Source: Planctomycetota bacterium (GTDB taxonomy: Bacteria; Planctomycetota; UBA8742; UBA2392). Taken from it: a DNA stretch of 64,000 nucleotides. Made by a program: the position numbers and the translations under genes. Location of the stretch: positions 903,088 to 967,087 of the forward strand of contig JABTUE010000002.1 in the NCBI GenBank assembly GCA_015075515.1. The letters run 5' to 3'. Each line of letters starts with the position of its first letter. Within the stretch, counting starts at the first letter, position 1. Positions 56,827-64,000 of the stretch are shown one piece after another. The notes beneath the pieces were generated by a model that did no database searches, was not told where the DNA came from, and saw only the letters and a list, made by a program, of their open reading frames with translations.

Positions 56827-57912
56827 ATGAAAACCACCTTTGCCATGCTCACTCTCGCGGCGCTGCTTGCCCCGGCGCTGGCCGCCGACCTCAAGACCGA
56901 TCTGGACGCCGCCGCGCGGGTCCAGCCCGGCGACCACGCCGGATGGGTCAAGGCCCGCGACCGCGTCATCGCCCACGGCCAGGCGGCCCTGCCCGAGTTG
57001 CGTCAGGCCGCCGCGCCCGAACACTGGACCGCCGAGGGCTGGATGCGCGCACTGGTCGCCGAAGTCGCCCGGCTGCGCCTGGAAAAGCCCGAACTGGCCA
57101 GGACCGTGGACGAGCCCCGTGGCCTTGACCCGGCGTTCTACGGCATTACCCGCTTGGGCAAGCCCTATTGCCGCCGCGAGTTCGCCCAGTTTGGCGTTGA
57201 GGGCGTGCCCCTGCTGCTGGAACGCTGGCGCTTCAGCCTCCTGGCCCGTCCTTTCAGCGAGGGCGAGGCCGGGGTCGCCGAAAAAGAGGCGCTGGCCACC
57301 AGTCTGTTGCAGGTGCCCGGCCAGGTCGGCGACACCCGCGCGCGCTTTGCCATGCTGGCCGCGCTGCGTGACACCACTCTTGCCGCCAACTGGCGCCAGG
57401 ATGCCGCCGTAAGCTACGGCCAGACCGGCGGCGAGGCCGCGATCGGCGATCTGGCCGCTATCCTTGACGACGCGCGCCAGCCTCTGGCCGTGCGTGAGGG
57501 CTGCGCCTGGGCCATTGGCCGCGTGCCGTCGGCCACGGCCGTTGAGGCCTACCGCCTGCGCCTGGAAGACGACCGGCTGACGGGCGGCGAAAACGGCCCG
57601 GCGCTGGTGCGCGCCATGCTCAACGGCGTGGGTATTCTCGGCAGCGCCTGGGGCTGGAAGGCCCGCGGCGCCGACCAGCAGGAAAAGGGCGACCGCATCC
57701 GCAACGATTGCGCGCGCCTTCTGGTTGACACACTCAAGCGCCACCCGGCCGAACACGCCCTGGTTGCCAACGGCCTGGTGCTGGTGGAGCTCAAGGACAG
57801 CCTCAAGTGGCTGCAGGACCTGGCCGCCGACACCGGGGCCTCGCCGGCGGTCAAGGAAGCCGCGCTGCAATGCAGTGTGGTGCTTCAGGACGCGCTGGCC
57901 CGGGTTAAGTAA
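56827..57912 (+). CDS. Secreted HEAT-repeat-like protein
   Basis: 361 residues from the ATG at 56827. The signal peptide is about 19 residues, ending APALAAD. The mature protein is all-helical. The C-terminal two thirds show HEAT-like pairs (DARARFAMLAALRDTTL-type helices; GEAAIGDLAAILDDARQPLAVREGCAWAIG in parts; ALVANGLVLVELKDSLKWLQ). HEAT repeats bind proteins; no enzyme motif was seen. It lies 60 bases after the deiminase gene and ends at a strong terminator, so the two probably form one transcript. It could be an accessory or substrate-binding partner, which is inference. Confidence 0.72.
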   Translation: MKTTFAMLTLAALLAPALAADLKTDLDAAARVQPGDHAGWVKARDRVIAHGQAALPELRQAAAPEHWTAEGWMRALVAEVARLRLEKPELARTVDEPRGLDPAFYGITRLGKPYCRREFAQFGVEGVPLLLERWRFSLLARPFSEGEAGVAEKEALATSLLQVPGQVGDTRARFAMLAALRDTTLAANWRQDAAVSYGQTGGEAAIGDLAAILDDARQPLAVREGCAWAIGRVPSATAVEAYRLRLEDDRLTGGENGPALVRAMLNGVGILGSAWGWKARGADQQEKGDRIRNDCARLLVDTLKRHPAEHALVANGLVLVELKDSLKWLQDLAADTGASPAVKEAALQCSVVLQDALARVK

Positions 57913-57922
57913 CCTTGCGCGC

Positions 57923-57955
57923 GCCAAAGCCCGCCGCCACGCGGCGGGCTTTGGC
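57923..57955 (+). terminator. Strong intrinsic terminator after the deiminase/HEAT pair
   Basis: A perfect 15-bp stem (57923-57937 with 57941-57955), 3-base loop, followed by GTTTC, ten bases after the stop codon. Confidence 0.85.
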
Positions 57956-58010
57956 GTTTCCCGGCGCAACAGCGGCGCTAAGATGTTCACCCCACCATAA
58001 GGAGAGCCGC

Positions 58011-58475
58011 ATGCCCGCGCGCAAGGGAACCATTGACAACGCCGCCGTCATTGACGCGCTGAACGCGATTCTGGAACTCGAACTGGCCGGCGTGTGCCGG
58101 TACCTGCACTATTCGCTGATGGTGTTTGGGCACGCGCGCATTCCGATCATCAAGTGGATGCGCGACCAGGCCACCGAAGGCATGAATCACGCCAGCCTGG
58201 CCGGTGAGCACGTGACTACCCTGGGCGGGCACCCGTCGCTCAAGATCGGCAAGCTTACCGAAACGCACAAGCACGACATTGACCAGATTCTGCGCGAAGC
58301 CCTGGAACACGAACGCGAAACGCTGGATCGCTATTACTCGCTGCTGGAAATGGTCGAGGGCAAGAGCGTGTGGCTGGAAGAATACGCCCGCGAGCAGATT
58401 CAGCTTGAGGAAGGCCACATCTCGGAAATTGAAAAGATGCTGCGCCGCCCCGGCGACCTGAAGCCCGCGCGCTGA
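58011..58475 (+). CDS. Bacterioferritin-like ferritin-family protein
   Basis: 154 residues from the ATG at 58011 (AAGGAG upstream). Four-helix ferritin fold: helix A ILELELAGVCRYLHYSLMV, helix B with EGMNHASLAGEH, helix C EALEHERETLDRYYSLL, and helix D QLEEGHISEIEKML. Likely diiron ligands are Glu24, His60, Glu99 or Glu101, Glu133 and His136. The Glu usually three residues before the helix-B His is Gly57, with Glu56 next to it. Met58 aligns with the heme-binding Met of bacterioferritin. Iron storage or peroxide detoxification in the cytoplasm is expected. It stands behind the terminator with its own promoter region. Confidence 0.85.
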   Translation: MPARKGTIDNAAVIDALNAILELELAGVCRYLHYSLMVFGHARIPIIKWMRDQATEGMNHASLAGEHVTTLGGHPSLKIGKLTETHKHDIDQILREALEHERETLDRYYSLLEMVEGKSVWLEEYAREQIQLEEGHISEIEKMLRRPGDLKPAR

Positions 58476-58513
58476 ACGCCGCGGGCGCAAACCGACACCG
58501 GCAGGAGGCGACT

Positions 58514-59017
58514 GTGGGCGAATACAGCGGGCCGGTACACCCGGTTTCCAAGCACGCGCAGGTCAAGCTGCGCGATTACGCCATGGGCTTTCCCGGCGCG
58601 ACCGAGCACACGCCCTGGGGCGAAATCGCCTGTAAGGTCAAGGGCAAGGTGTTTGTGTTTCTGAGCGCCCACGGCAAGGGCTTTTCGATGTCCGTGAAGC
58701 TGCCCCAAAGCCGCGCCGACGCCCTGGACAACGACTTTGCCCAGCCCACGGGCTACGGCCTGGGCAAAAGCGGCTGGGTGACCTGCAGCTTCCAGCCCGG
58801 CCTCGAACCGCCGTACGATTTGATGAAGAAGTGGATCGAGGAAAGCTACCGCACCATCGCCCCGCCCAGGTACGTGCAGGCGCTGGACACCGGCACTCCC
58901 GCCCCCGCCGAAAAACCCAAGGCCGGCAAACCCAAGCGCAAGGCCGCCCGGAAGCCCGTTCCTCGGGCACCGAAGAAGACCACAAAGCCGCGCATCGCTG
59001 CCCGTCGGCGTCGGTAG
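58514..59017 (+). CDS. MmcQ/YjbR-family protein with a basic histone-like tail
   Basis: 167 residues from a GTG at 58514 (GGAGG upstream). The first about 120 residues follow the YjbR fold: LRDYAMGFPGATEHTPWGE, CKVKGKVFVFLSAHG, SVKLPQSRADAL, and GWVTCSFQPG before a C-terminal WIEESYRTIAP helix. The last about 45 residues are a Pro/Ala/Lys/Arg tail (KPKRKAARKPVPRAPKK, ending RRRR) like those of H1-type histone-like proteins. DNA binding through the tail is a fair inference. The role of the YjbR domain itself is not established. Only 38 bases separate it from the ferritin gene. Confidence 0.8.
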   Translation: MGEYSGPVHPVSKHAQVKLRDYAMGFPGATEHTPWGEIACKVKGKVFVFLSAHGKGFSMSVKLPQSRADALDNDFAQPTGYGLGKSGWVTCSFQPGLEPPYDLMKKWIEESYRTIAPPRYVQALDTGTPAPAEKPKAGKPKRKAARKPVPRAPKKTTKPRIAARRRR

Positions 59018-59047
59018 CCAACCGTGGCTCCAGCCGGCCATAAGTCC

Positions 59048-59066
59048 GGGGCTGTTCTACAGCCCC
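59048..59066. terminator. Hairpin between convergent genes
   Basis: An 8-bp stem (59048-59055 with 59059-59066), loop TCT, overlapping the stop codon of the leftward GNAT gene and lying 31 bases after the rightward YjbR stop. Confidence 0.5.
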
Positions 59067-59623
59067 GCCCGCATGCGCTGTTTGCCGGTGGGCTTCTTGT
59101 CGGCGGGCTTGAAGCCCGCGGTCCGGAACATGCTGACCACGCCCGTCCAGGCGAAGGCGCCGGGCATTTTCTGGCCAGGCTTGGGTTTGACCGGGTAGGC
59201 CTCGGCGATCTTGGCCCCTTCTTCTTTCAGGCATTGCATGGCAAAGGCCAGCAGCTTGCCGGCGATGCCCTGGTCGCGGTATCCAGCCTTGATGAAGAAA
59301 CAGGGCAGGGACCACACCTGTTCGGCGTCGTCGCAGGCCAGACTGGGCGCGCGGTTGAGCTTGGCAAACTCCACGCGCCGGCCGTAGGCGCACCAGCCCA
59401 CGGGGGTGTCGCCATCAAAGGCCAGCACGCCGGGCGCTTTGCCCGATTCCACCAGCTTGCGAAAGCGGGCCTTGGCGGTCGCGCCCTTGATGTCTTGCCA
59501 GGCCTCGCCCTTTTCGGTGCGCCAGTGCATGCACCAGCACCCACCACAGGCCCCATTGGCCCCGAACAAGGCCTCAACGGCGGGCCAAAGGGCGGGGGTG
59601 AGCTTTTTGAGTGTGAGGGGCAT
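59057..59623 (-). CDS. GNAT-family N-acetyltransferase
   Basis: 188 residues. The GNAT core is seen as VLAFDGDTPVGWCAYG (strands 2-4), WSLPCFFIKAGYRDQGIAGKLLAFA (motif A, with the acetyl-CoA phosphate loop RDQGIAGKLL) and a following AEAYPVKP. The N-terminal block FGANGACGGCWCMHWR is typical of a subgroup of small bacterial acetyltransferases in which the Cys/Trp stretch precedes the fold. The substrate is unknown. It is 28 bases downstream of the lipoprotein gene on the same strand. Confidence 0.85.
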   Translation of the reverse strand: MPLTLKKLTPALWPAVEALFGANGACGGCWCMHWRTEKGEAWQDIKGATAKARFRKLVESGKAPGVLAFDGDTPVGWCAYGRRVEFAKLNRAPSLACDDAEQVWSLPCFFIKAGYRDQGIAGKLLAFAMQCLKEEGAKIAEAYPVKPKPGQKMPGAFAWTGVVSMFRTAGFKPADKKPTGKQRMRAGL

Positions 59624-59651
59624 GGGCTTGGTCCCTTCGCCTGAACGAAAA

Positions 59652-60095
59652 CTATCCCTCGTACTTCCACTTGCCGTCTTCTTTCACGAAGTCGAGGGTT
59701 TCATTCTCTTCTTCGGCTTTGTCGTCCTTGCCGGGTTTGATGAACAGCTTGGACTTCACCTTGGCCTTGTCGCCTTCGATCACGATGTCAGCGTCCTTGA
59801 ACTCGACTTTGAACGGGCCACCGGCGGCGATGATCTCGCCGTACTCCTTCTTCATTTTGTCCTTTTTCTCCTGCGTCGCGCTCTTGGCCCACAGTGGGTC
59901 GAACTTGGCGAAGTCACCCGAGGCAAAGGCATCGGCTACGGCCTTGGCCGCACCGGCCGGGGTCGTGAGGTCGGGCCCCGAGGGTTTGTCACTGTCGCTG
60001 GAACCGCTGCTGGAATTCGAGCTCGCGTTGTTTGCGCCGCCACAGGCGCTCAGGAAAAGCACAGTCACCAGCATTGCTGCCCATAGGTGTTTCAT
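59652..60095 (-). CDS. Small lipoprotein with DUF4878/NTF2-like domain
   Basis: 147 residues. The signal ends LFLSAC (Cys18), followed by a Ser/Asn linker. The rest resembles the small NTF2-like DUF4878 fold: TPAGAAKAVADAFASGDFAKFDPLW, then a helix, then strands FKVEFKDADIVIEGDKAKV and TLDFVKEDGKWKYE. Such domains are common in lipoproteins of unknown role. The gene lies between fhs and the GNAT gene on the same strand. Confidence 0.78.
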   Translation of the reverse strand: MKHLWAAMLVTVLFLSACGGANNASSNSSSGSSDSDKPSGPDLTTPAGAAKAVADAFASGDFAKFDPLWAKSATQEKKDKMKKEYGEIIAAGGPFKVEFKDADIVIEGDKAKVKSKLFIKPGKDDKAEEENETLDFVKEDGKWKYEG

Positions 60096-60156
60096 GTTTG
60101 TCCCCTATTGGATGTTTGCCGCGATCACTGGTGCGGGCGAGGCGCCCGCATCACGC

Positions 60157-61845
60157 CTAGAACATCCCTACGATCTCGCCCTTTTCGTTGATGTCTATGT
60201 TCTGGCCGCCGGGGTTTTTGCCCAGGCCGGGCATGGTCATCATGTCGCCGCAGATCAGGTACACAAAGCCGGCCCCGGCGCTCAGGCGCGCGTCGCGGAT
60301 CGGCAGGTTAAAACCCTCGGGCGCGCCCAGCAGTTTGGGGTCGTGGCTGAAGGAATACTGCGTCTTGGCCATGCACACACTGAGCCTGCCAAAACCCGCC
60401 TCCTCGAACTGTTTGACGCGCTTGCTGGCTTCGGGGCTCCAGTCCACGCCCGCGGCGCCGTAGATGTTTTTCGCCACGGCCTCGACCTTTTTCTTGATCG
60501 GGGCATCGCTGTCGTAGGTCAGTTTAAAGTGGCGCGGTTCCTCGCAGGCCTTCACCAGCGCCCTGGCGAACTCGGCCCCGCCTTCGCCGCCCTTGGCAAA
60601 GACTTCGCTGATCACGCAGTCGCTGGCCCCGGCCTCGCGGGCGGCTTTCTTGACCATCTCGATTTCGGCCGGGCTTTCGGTGCCGAACACGTTGATCGCC
60701 ACCACCACCGGCAGGCCAAAACCGCGCATGTTGCGCACGTGCCGCGTCAGGTTGGGCAGGCCGGCGCGCAGCGCGTCAAGGTCTTCCTTGACCAGACCGT
60801 CAGGCAAAGGCTTGCCGGCCACGACCTTGAACTTGCCGCTGTTGGATTTCAGGGCGCGCACGGTGGCCACGAGGCCAACTGCGTCAGGGATCAAACCGCT
60901 CTGGCGGCATTTGATGTTCATGAACTTTTCTGCGCCCATGTCGGCGCCAAAGCCCGATTCGGTGACCACGTAATCGGCGACCTTCAGCGCCACGCGGTCG
61001 GCCACAACGCTGCTGTTGCCATGCGCGATGTTCGCAAACGGCCCGCAGTGCACAAACGCCAGCGAGCCGCCGATGGTCTGCAGGATGTTGGGTTTGATCG
61101 CGTCGCGCAAAATCGCGGTCATGGCGCCGGCAACCTTGATGTCCTCGGCGGTGACGGCCTTGCCGTCGCGATTGAAGCCCACCACCATGCGGCCCAGGCG
61201 GGCGCGCAGGTCCTTGAGGTTTTCGGCCAGGGCCAGAATCGCCATGACCTCGCTGGCCACGGCGATGTCAAAGCCGGTTTCGCGCGGAACACCGTTGCCC
61301 TGCAGGCCTGTGATGATGTTGCGCAGGTCGCGGTCGTTGATGTCCATGCCGCGTCGGATGTTGATCGTGTCGGGGTCAATGTTCAGGGCGTTGCCATTGA
61401 ACAGGTGGTTGTCCAGGAACGCGCAGGCCAGGTTGTTGGCTGCTTGAACCGCATGTATGTCACCCGTCAGGTGAATATTTAAATCTTCGGGCGGGATCAC
61501 TTGGGCCTGGCCGCCGCCGGCGGCGCCGCCCTTGATGCCGAACACCGGACCAAGGCTGGCCTGGCGAATGACACAAGCCGCCTTCTTGCCGATGTGGGTC
61601 AGCCCCATGGTGACGCCGATGGTGTTGGTGGTCTTGCCCTCGCCCAGCGGCGTGGGGGAAATCGCGGTGATGTCAATGTATTTGCCGTTGGGGCGGTCCT
61701 TGAGCCGGTCAATGATGCCGAGTTTGACCTTGGCCTTGACGTCGCCGTACAGTTCAAGTTCGTCGCGGTTGATGCCGTAACGCTTGGCGATGTTCTCAAT
61801 CGGTTCCAGTTTGGCGGCGCGCGCGATCTCCAGGTCCGGCTTCAT
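60157..61845 (-). CDS. fhs: Formate-tetrahydrofolate ligase
   Basis: 562 residues, the normal size. It makes 10-formyl-THF from formate, THF and ATP, feeding purine synthesis and one-carbon metabolism. The P-loop TPLGEGKTTNTIGVTMGL lies at residues about 65-82. Other family blocks are RQASLGPVFGIKGGAAGGG, DIHAVQAANNLACAFLDNH, the SLAFVHCGPFANIAHGNSS segment, ESGFGADMGAEKF and the C-terminal LPIRDARLSAGAGFVYLI. All conserved parts are present. It could serve assimilation of formate or a partial Wood-Ljungdahl branch; nothing else of that pathway is in the window. Confidence 0.95.
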   Translation of the reverse strand: MKPDLEIARAAKLEPIENIAKRYGINRDELELYGDVKAKVKLGIIDRLKDRPNGKYIDITAISPTPLGEGKTTNTIGVTMGLTHIGKKAACVIRQASLGPVFGIKGGAAGGGQAQVIPPEDLNIHLTGDIHAVQAANNLACAFLDNHLFNGNALNIDPDTINIRRGMDINDRDLRNIITGLQGNGVPRETGFDIAVASEVMAILALAENLKDLRARLGRMVVGFNRDGKAVTAEDIKVAGAMTAILRDAIKPNILQTIGGSLAFVHCGPFANIAHGNSSVVADRVALKVADYVVTESGFGADMGAEKFMNIKCRQSGLIPDAVGLVATVRALKSNSGKFKVVAGKPLPDGLVKEDLDALRAGLPNLTRHVRNMRGFGLPVVVAINVFGTESPAEIEMVKKAAREAGASDCVISEVFAKGGEGGAEFARALVKACEEPRHFKLTYDSDAPIKKKVEAVAKNIYGAAGVDWSPEASKRVKQFEEAGFGRLSVCMAKTQYSFSHDPKLLGAPEGFNLPIRDARLSAGAGFVYLICGDMMTMPGLGKNPGGQNIDINEKGEIVGMF

Positions 61846-61884
61846 GTCGGGCTCCAGGGCGTGGTTTGGGTTGGGCCGGGGATT

Positions 61885-63495
61885 CTAGGCAGACCGGGCC
61901 GGGTTGTCCAAGGCCGCCATGGCGCGCAACACACCGGGGCAGGCCTTTTCGGCCATTGCGGGAGCCTGCGGGCTGTGTTCACGCCACCATTGAGGCAAGG
62001 CCGCGCGCAGTGCCGGAGTGAACATGCTCAAGCGGTGTCCGAACAACAAGGGTGGAGAGGCCTGATCCCGGAGATAGAGCTGCGCATCTTGAAACGCCAT
62101 GTCGAGGGACGAGCCAGGCTCAGGTTGACGTTTTGCGGCAAGCGCGGTGAGGTCGGCCGCGAGTTCTTCACGCTGGCCACCCGCGATTCTCAGGCGCAAG
62201 CACAAAGGGTAGTAGGCGTTGTCGTATAATGCGGGCTGGGCAGATTCATTGACTGTCCGACTGCAACTGTCCAGCTCCTCGCGGCAGAGAAGCAGGAGCC
62301 CAAGCTTCAGGTGTACTTTGGCCGCATCGCAAAGCCGATGGGCGAGCATCAGACTTGCACGCATGCCGGCCAGAATGGCAAGTCCCTGGTCAATGCTGGT
62401 CAGGCACTCTGTGATCCGTCCAAGATCCAGCAGCGACATTCCACGACCAACCAAGGCGCTGCCCAGCAAGCGTTTCTCGCCAATCTCGCGGCAGATCTCT
62501 GTCGCCACGCTGTAGTGTTCAAGCGCCACCTGTGGGCGGCCAGAGTCTGACTCTCGACCGGCGAGGTTCGCCAGGCACGTAGCTTCGATGTTCTTCATCC
62601 CCATCCGACGGGCGCTTCTCAGTGCTTCCTGCAAGCAATCGTTGCTTTCGTCATGCCGGCCCATGGCTTGAAGTGCCATAGACTGCGCCCCCAATGTGAC
62701 CGGATCCACTTCTCCGGCAATCCGCCTGTCAATGCTCTCGGTCTCCTTGAGTATGTCCATCGCCTCTTGTGGGCGACTCCTGTCCAGTAACAGGTTGGCC
62801 AGATTCGTCAACACCACCACTCTCTCGCGATCTTCGTTGAACTCGTCAAATGTTCTCAACGCTCTTCGATAGGCAGACTCGGCCTCCTTCGACCTGCCGG
62901 TTGCCGTCAGCAAGAGGCCCAGGTTCCCCCAGGCTGTTGCTTCGCCTCGATGACTGTCGGCTGCGCGCAATAACTCGATAGCGCGCCGGTAATGGTTCTC
63001 CGCGTCTTCATACTCTCCTAGGCGATAGAGACAGTCCGCGATCGCCCGGATGAGGCGGCCCTCGTCCACGGAACCGGCCTGAACCAGCTTCAGTGCCTCG
63101 CGATAGACTTCCAGGGCTCCCGTCGCGTTGCCACGCCGACGCAAGACATCACCGCATCCGCGCAGGGCACGCTCGCGTGCGCGATTGTCAGCGGCGGGGT
63201 GGCTGGCAATCAAACTCCATTGCTGCATTGCCGTATCCATTGCGACCCGTGCAAATGCAAACTCCGCGGCCGAGCTACGGTAGCCGACCTCTTTCTCTTG
63301 GAGTTGCGGTCCGCCCAGGGCCGCATGAGTTGCCAGTTCCAGCGCGTACTGTTGCAACGTGGCCTCTGGCAGCACGGCTTCCAGCAATTCCAGCACCATG
63401 GCGTGCAGGCGAGTACGTTCAGCCGGAGGGTGCAACTGGTATGCCGCGTCGCGCAACAGCGCGTGGCGGAACAGGTAGGCCTGCTCGGCGTGCAT
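61885..63495 (-). CDS. TPR protein, apparent C-terminal part of an ATPase/kinase-TPR regulator
   Basis: 536 residues. It begins with YLFRHALLRDAAYQL and then ERTRLHAMVLELLEAVLP. In large regulators this is the end of an AAA_16-type ATPase domain (the FRHALxxxxAY block) just before the TPR array. About ten TPR units follow (AIADCLYRLGEYEDAENHYRRAIE, AWGNLGLLLTATGRSKEAESAYRRAL in parts). Upstream there is only a 49-base gap to the next gene, so the ATPase/kinase half is absent. The gene is either a genuine short form or an N-terminally truncated remnant. GC content is lower than in the neighbours. Confidence 0.75.
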   Translation of the reverse strand: MHAEQAYLFRHALLRDAAYQLHPPAERTRLHAMVLELLEAVLPEATLQQYALELATHAALGGPQLQEKEVGYRSSAAEFAFARVAMDTAMQQWSLIASHPAADNRARERALRGCGDVLRRRGNATGALEVYREALKLVQAGSVDEGRLIRAIADCLYRLGEYEDAENHYRRAIELLRAADSHRGEATAWGNLGLLLTATGRSKEAESAYRRALRTFDEFNEDRERVVVLTNLANLLLDRSRPQEAMDILKETESIDRRIAGEVDPVTLGAQSMALQAMGRHDESNDCLQEALRSARRMGMKNIEATCLANLAGRESDSGRPQVALEHYSVATEICREIGEKRLLGSALVGRGMSLLDLGRITECLTSIDQGLAILAGMRASLMLAHRLCDAAKVHLKLGLLLLCREELDSCSRTVNESAQPALYDNAYYPLCLRLRIAGGQREELAADLTALAAKRQPEPGSSLDMAFQDAQLYLRDQASPPLLFGHRLSMFTPALRAALPQWWREHSPQAPAMAEKACPGVLRAMAALDNPARSA

Positions 63496-63544
63496 GGTGC
63501 CGCCATGCTAACGCGCGCGCGCCCGGCATGCACGCGGCCCCTGT

Positions 63545-63949
63545 TCAGGCGGCGGTGATCAATTCGATGGACCCCAGAAATTTCACGTTGCTGCACGCGG
63601 CCTTGTTGCCCGGTTCGCAGGTCATGGCCTCGGGGTTCAGATAGCGGATCGGGCCGCCCTCTTTTTCAGGCAGGGGCTGCTGGCCCAGGCGGTACACGAT
63701 CAGGGCGTTGCGCGCCTCGGCAATGGCAACACGCGCGGTGAAGGCACCGTCACGGGAAATCAGCACTACATGGGTTGCCGCGGGCTGGGCACCGGCCTTT
63801 TCCAGCAGCGTGGACAGACGCACAGCGGCGCCGGCGCGGCCGGGAACCAGCGCAGAAACATCATCAATCTGCGGGGACAGCGCAAGCAGGTCCGAAAACC
63901 GCAAGGAAAGCACCTGCTCGACACGACCGCTGACGGTGAGCCCGGGCAT
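63545..63949 (-). CDS. Small molybdopterin-oxidoreductase-fold protein
   Basis: 134 residues from the ATG at 63949 (GGAGGG upstream). The sequence follows the C-terminal two thirds of the sulfite-oxidase/YedY molybdopterin-binding domain: FSDLLALSPQIDDVSALVPG, VRLSTLLEKAGAQPAATHVVLIS, FTARVAIAEARNALIVYRLGQQPLP, IRYLNP and the final VKFLGSIELI. The cofactor-binding Cys of full-length enzymes is not evident, and the protein is too short for a complete domain. It may be a non-catalytic relative. It is not cut by the window; bases 63950-64000 hold no gene. Confidence 0.7.
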   Translation of the reverse strand: MPGLTVSGRVEQVLSLRFSDLLALSPQIDDVSALVPGRAGAAVRLSTLLEKAGAQPAATHVVLISRDGAFTARVAIAEARNALIVYRLGQQPLPEKEGGPIRYLNPEAMTCEPGNKAACSNVKFLGSIELITAA

Positions 63950-64000
63950 GGGACCCTCCGTGAAATTCACCCAATCTTTATCGTACCAAATGGGGTCAGA

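Noticed and set aside
1..64000. tRNA, rRNA or CRISPR arrays
   Set aside because: No cloverleaf-like sequence with a TTCGA arm, no rRNA blocks, and no regularly spaced direct repeats were recognised by eye.

Overview
The window is about 64 kb of high-GC DNA from a Gram-negative bacterium. Ribosome binding sites are of the GGAGG type, and secreted lipoproteins with a poly-glycine linker are frequent. It also carries an outer-membrane-like barrel protein, a cbb3-type oxidase, an ECF sigma/FecR pair, very long TPR proteins and membrane-anchored carboxypeptidase-regulatory-like (CarboxypepD_reg) proteins. This mix suggests an environmental Planctomycetota-like lineage, but that placement is inference. 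No rRNA, tRNA or CRISPR was seen.

Layout. 1-4.6 kb: methyltransferase fragment, a frame-disrupted LCAT-like lipoprotein, an RluC-type pseudouridine synthase and a CarboxypepD_reg protein, the last three overlapping as one leftward operon. 4.7-14.7 kb: a lipoprotein divergent from a YhcC-type radical SAM protein, pyruvate kinase, a barrel protein, a pre-peptidase-type lipoprotein, a thioredoxin-fold protein broken by two tandem UGA codons, tsaE, thiL, a LOG-family protein and an FMN reductase. 14.9-17.9 kb: a compact cbb3 oxidase operon with a CcoO-CcoP fusion and two tiny membrane proteins. 17.9-25.2 kb: leuS, a GxxExxY-like protein, and an ECF sigma/FecR-like/beta-helix operon. 25.3-33.2 kb: a 1562-residue regulator divergent from two large poly-Gly lipoproteins, with a perfect palindrome between them. 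33.3-34.8 kb: ribF-pyrE. 34.9-48.8 kb: further CarboxypepD_reg proteins, a 1504-residue TMTC-like GT-C/TPR protein, a UPF0104 membrane protein and a tandem DUF4139 pair.

48.9-54.5 kb is the accessory island. It has gene remnants, an unknown gene cut by an ISL3-family element, a lower-GC leucine-rich-repeat gene abutting that element, and a decayed IS3-family element. Immediately after it (54.7-56.8 kb) lies the most striking gene: a predicted secreted lipoprotein with a PKD domain fused to the middle and catalytic domains of a vertebrate-type protein-arginine deiminase, with the Asp/His/Asp/Cys catalytic set visible. 56.8-64 kb returns to ordinary genes: a HEAT-like protein, a ferritin-like protein, a YjbR protein, a GNAT acetyltransferase, a lipoprotein, formate-THF ligase, an N-terminally cut TPR protein and a small molybdopterin-oxidoreductase-fold protein.

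Several genes carry indels or nonsense codons (LCAT-like, thioredoxin-like, ISL3 and IS3 transposases). Some look like assembly indels and some like real decay; raw reads would separate these.
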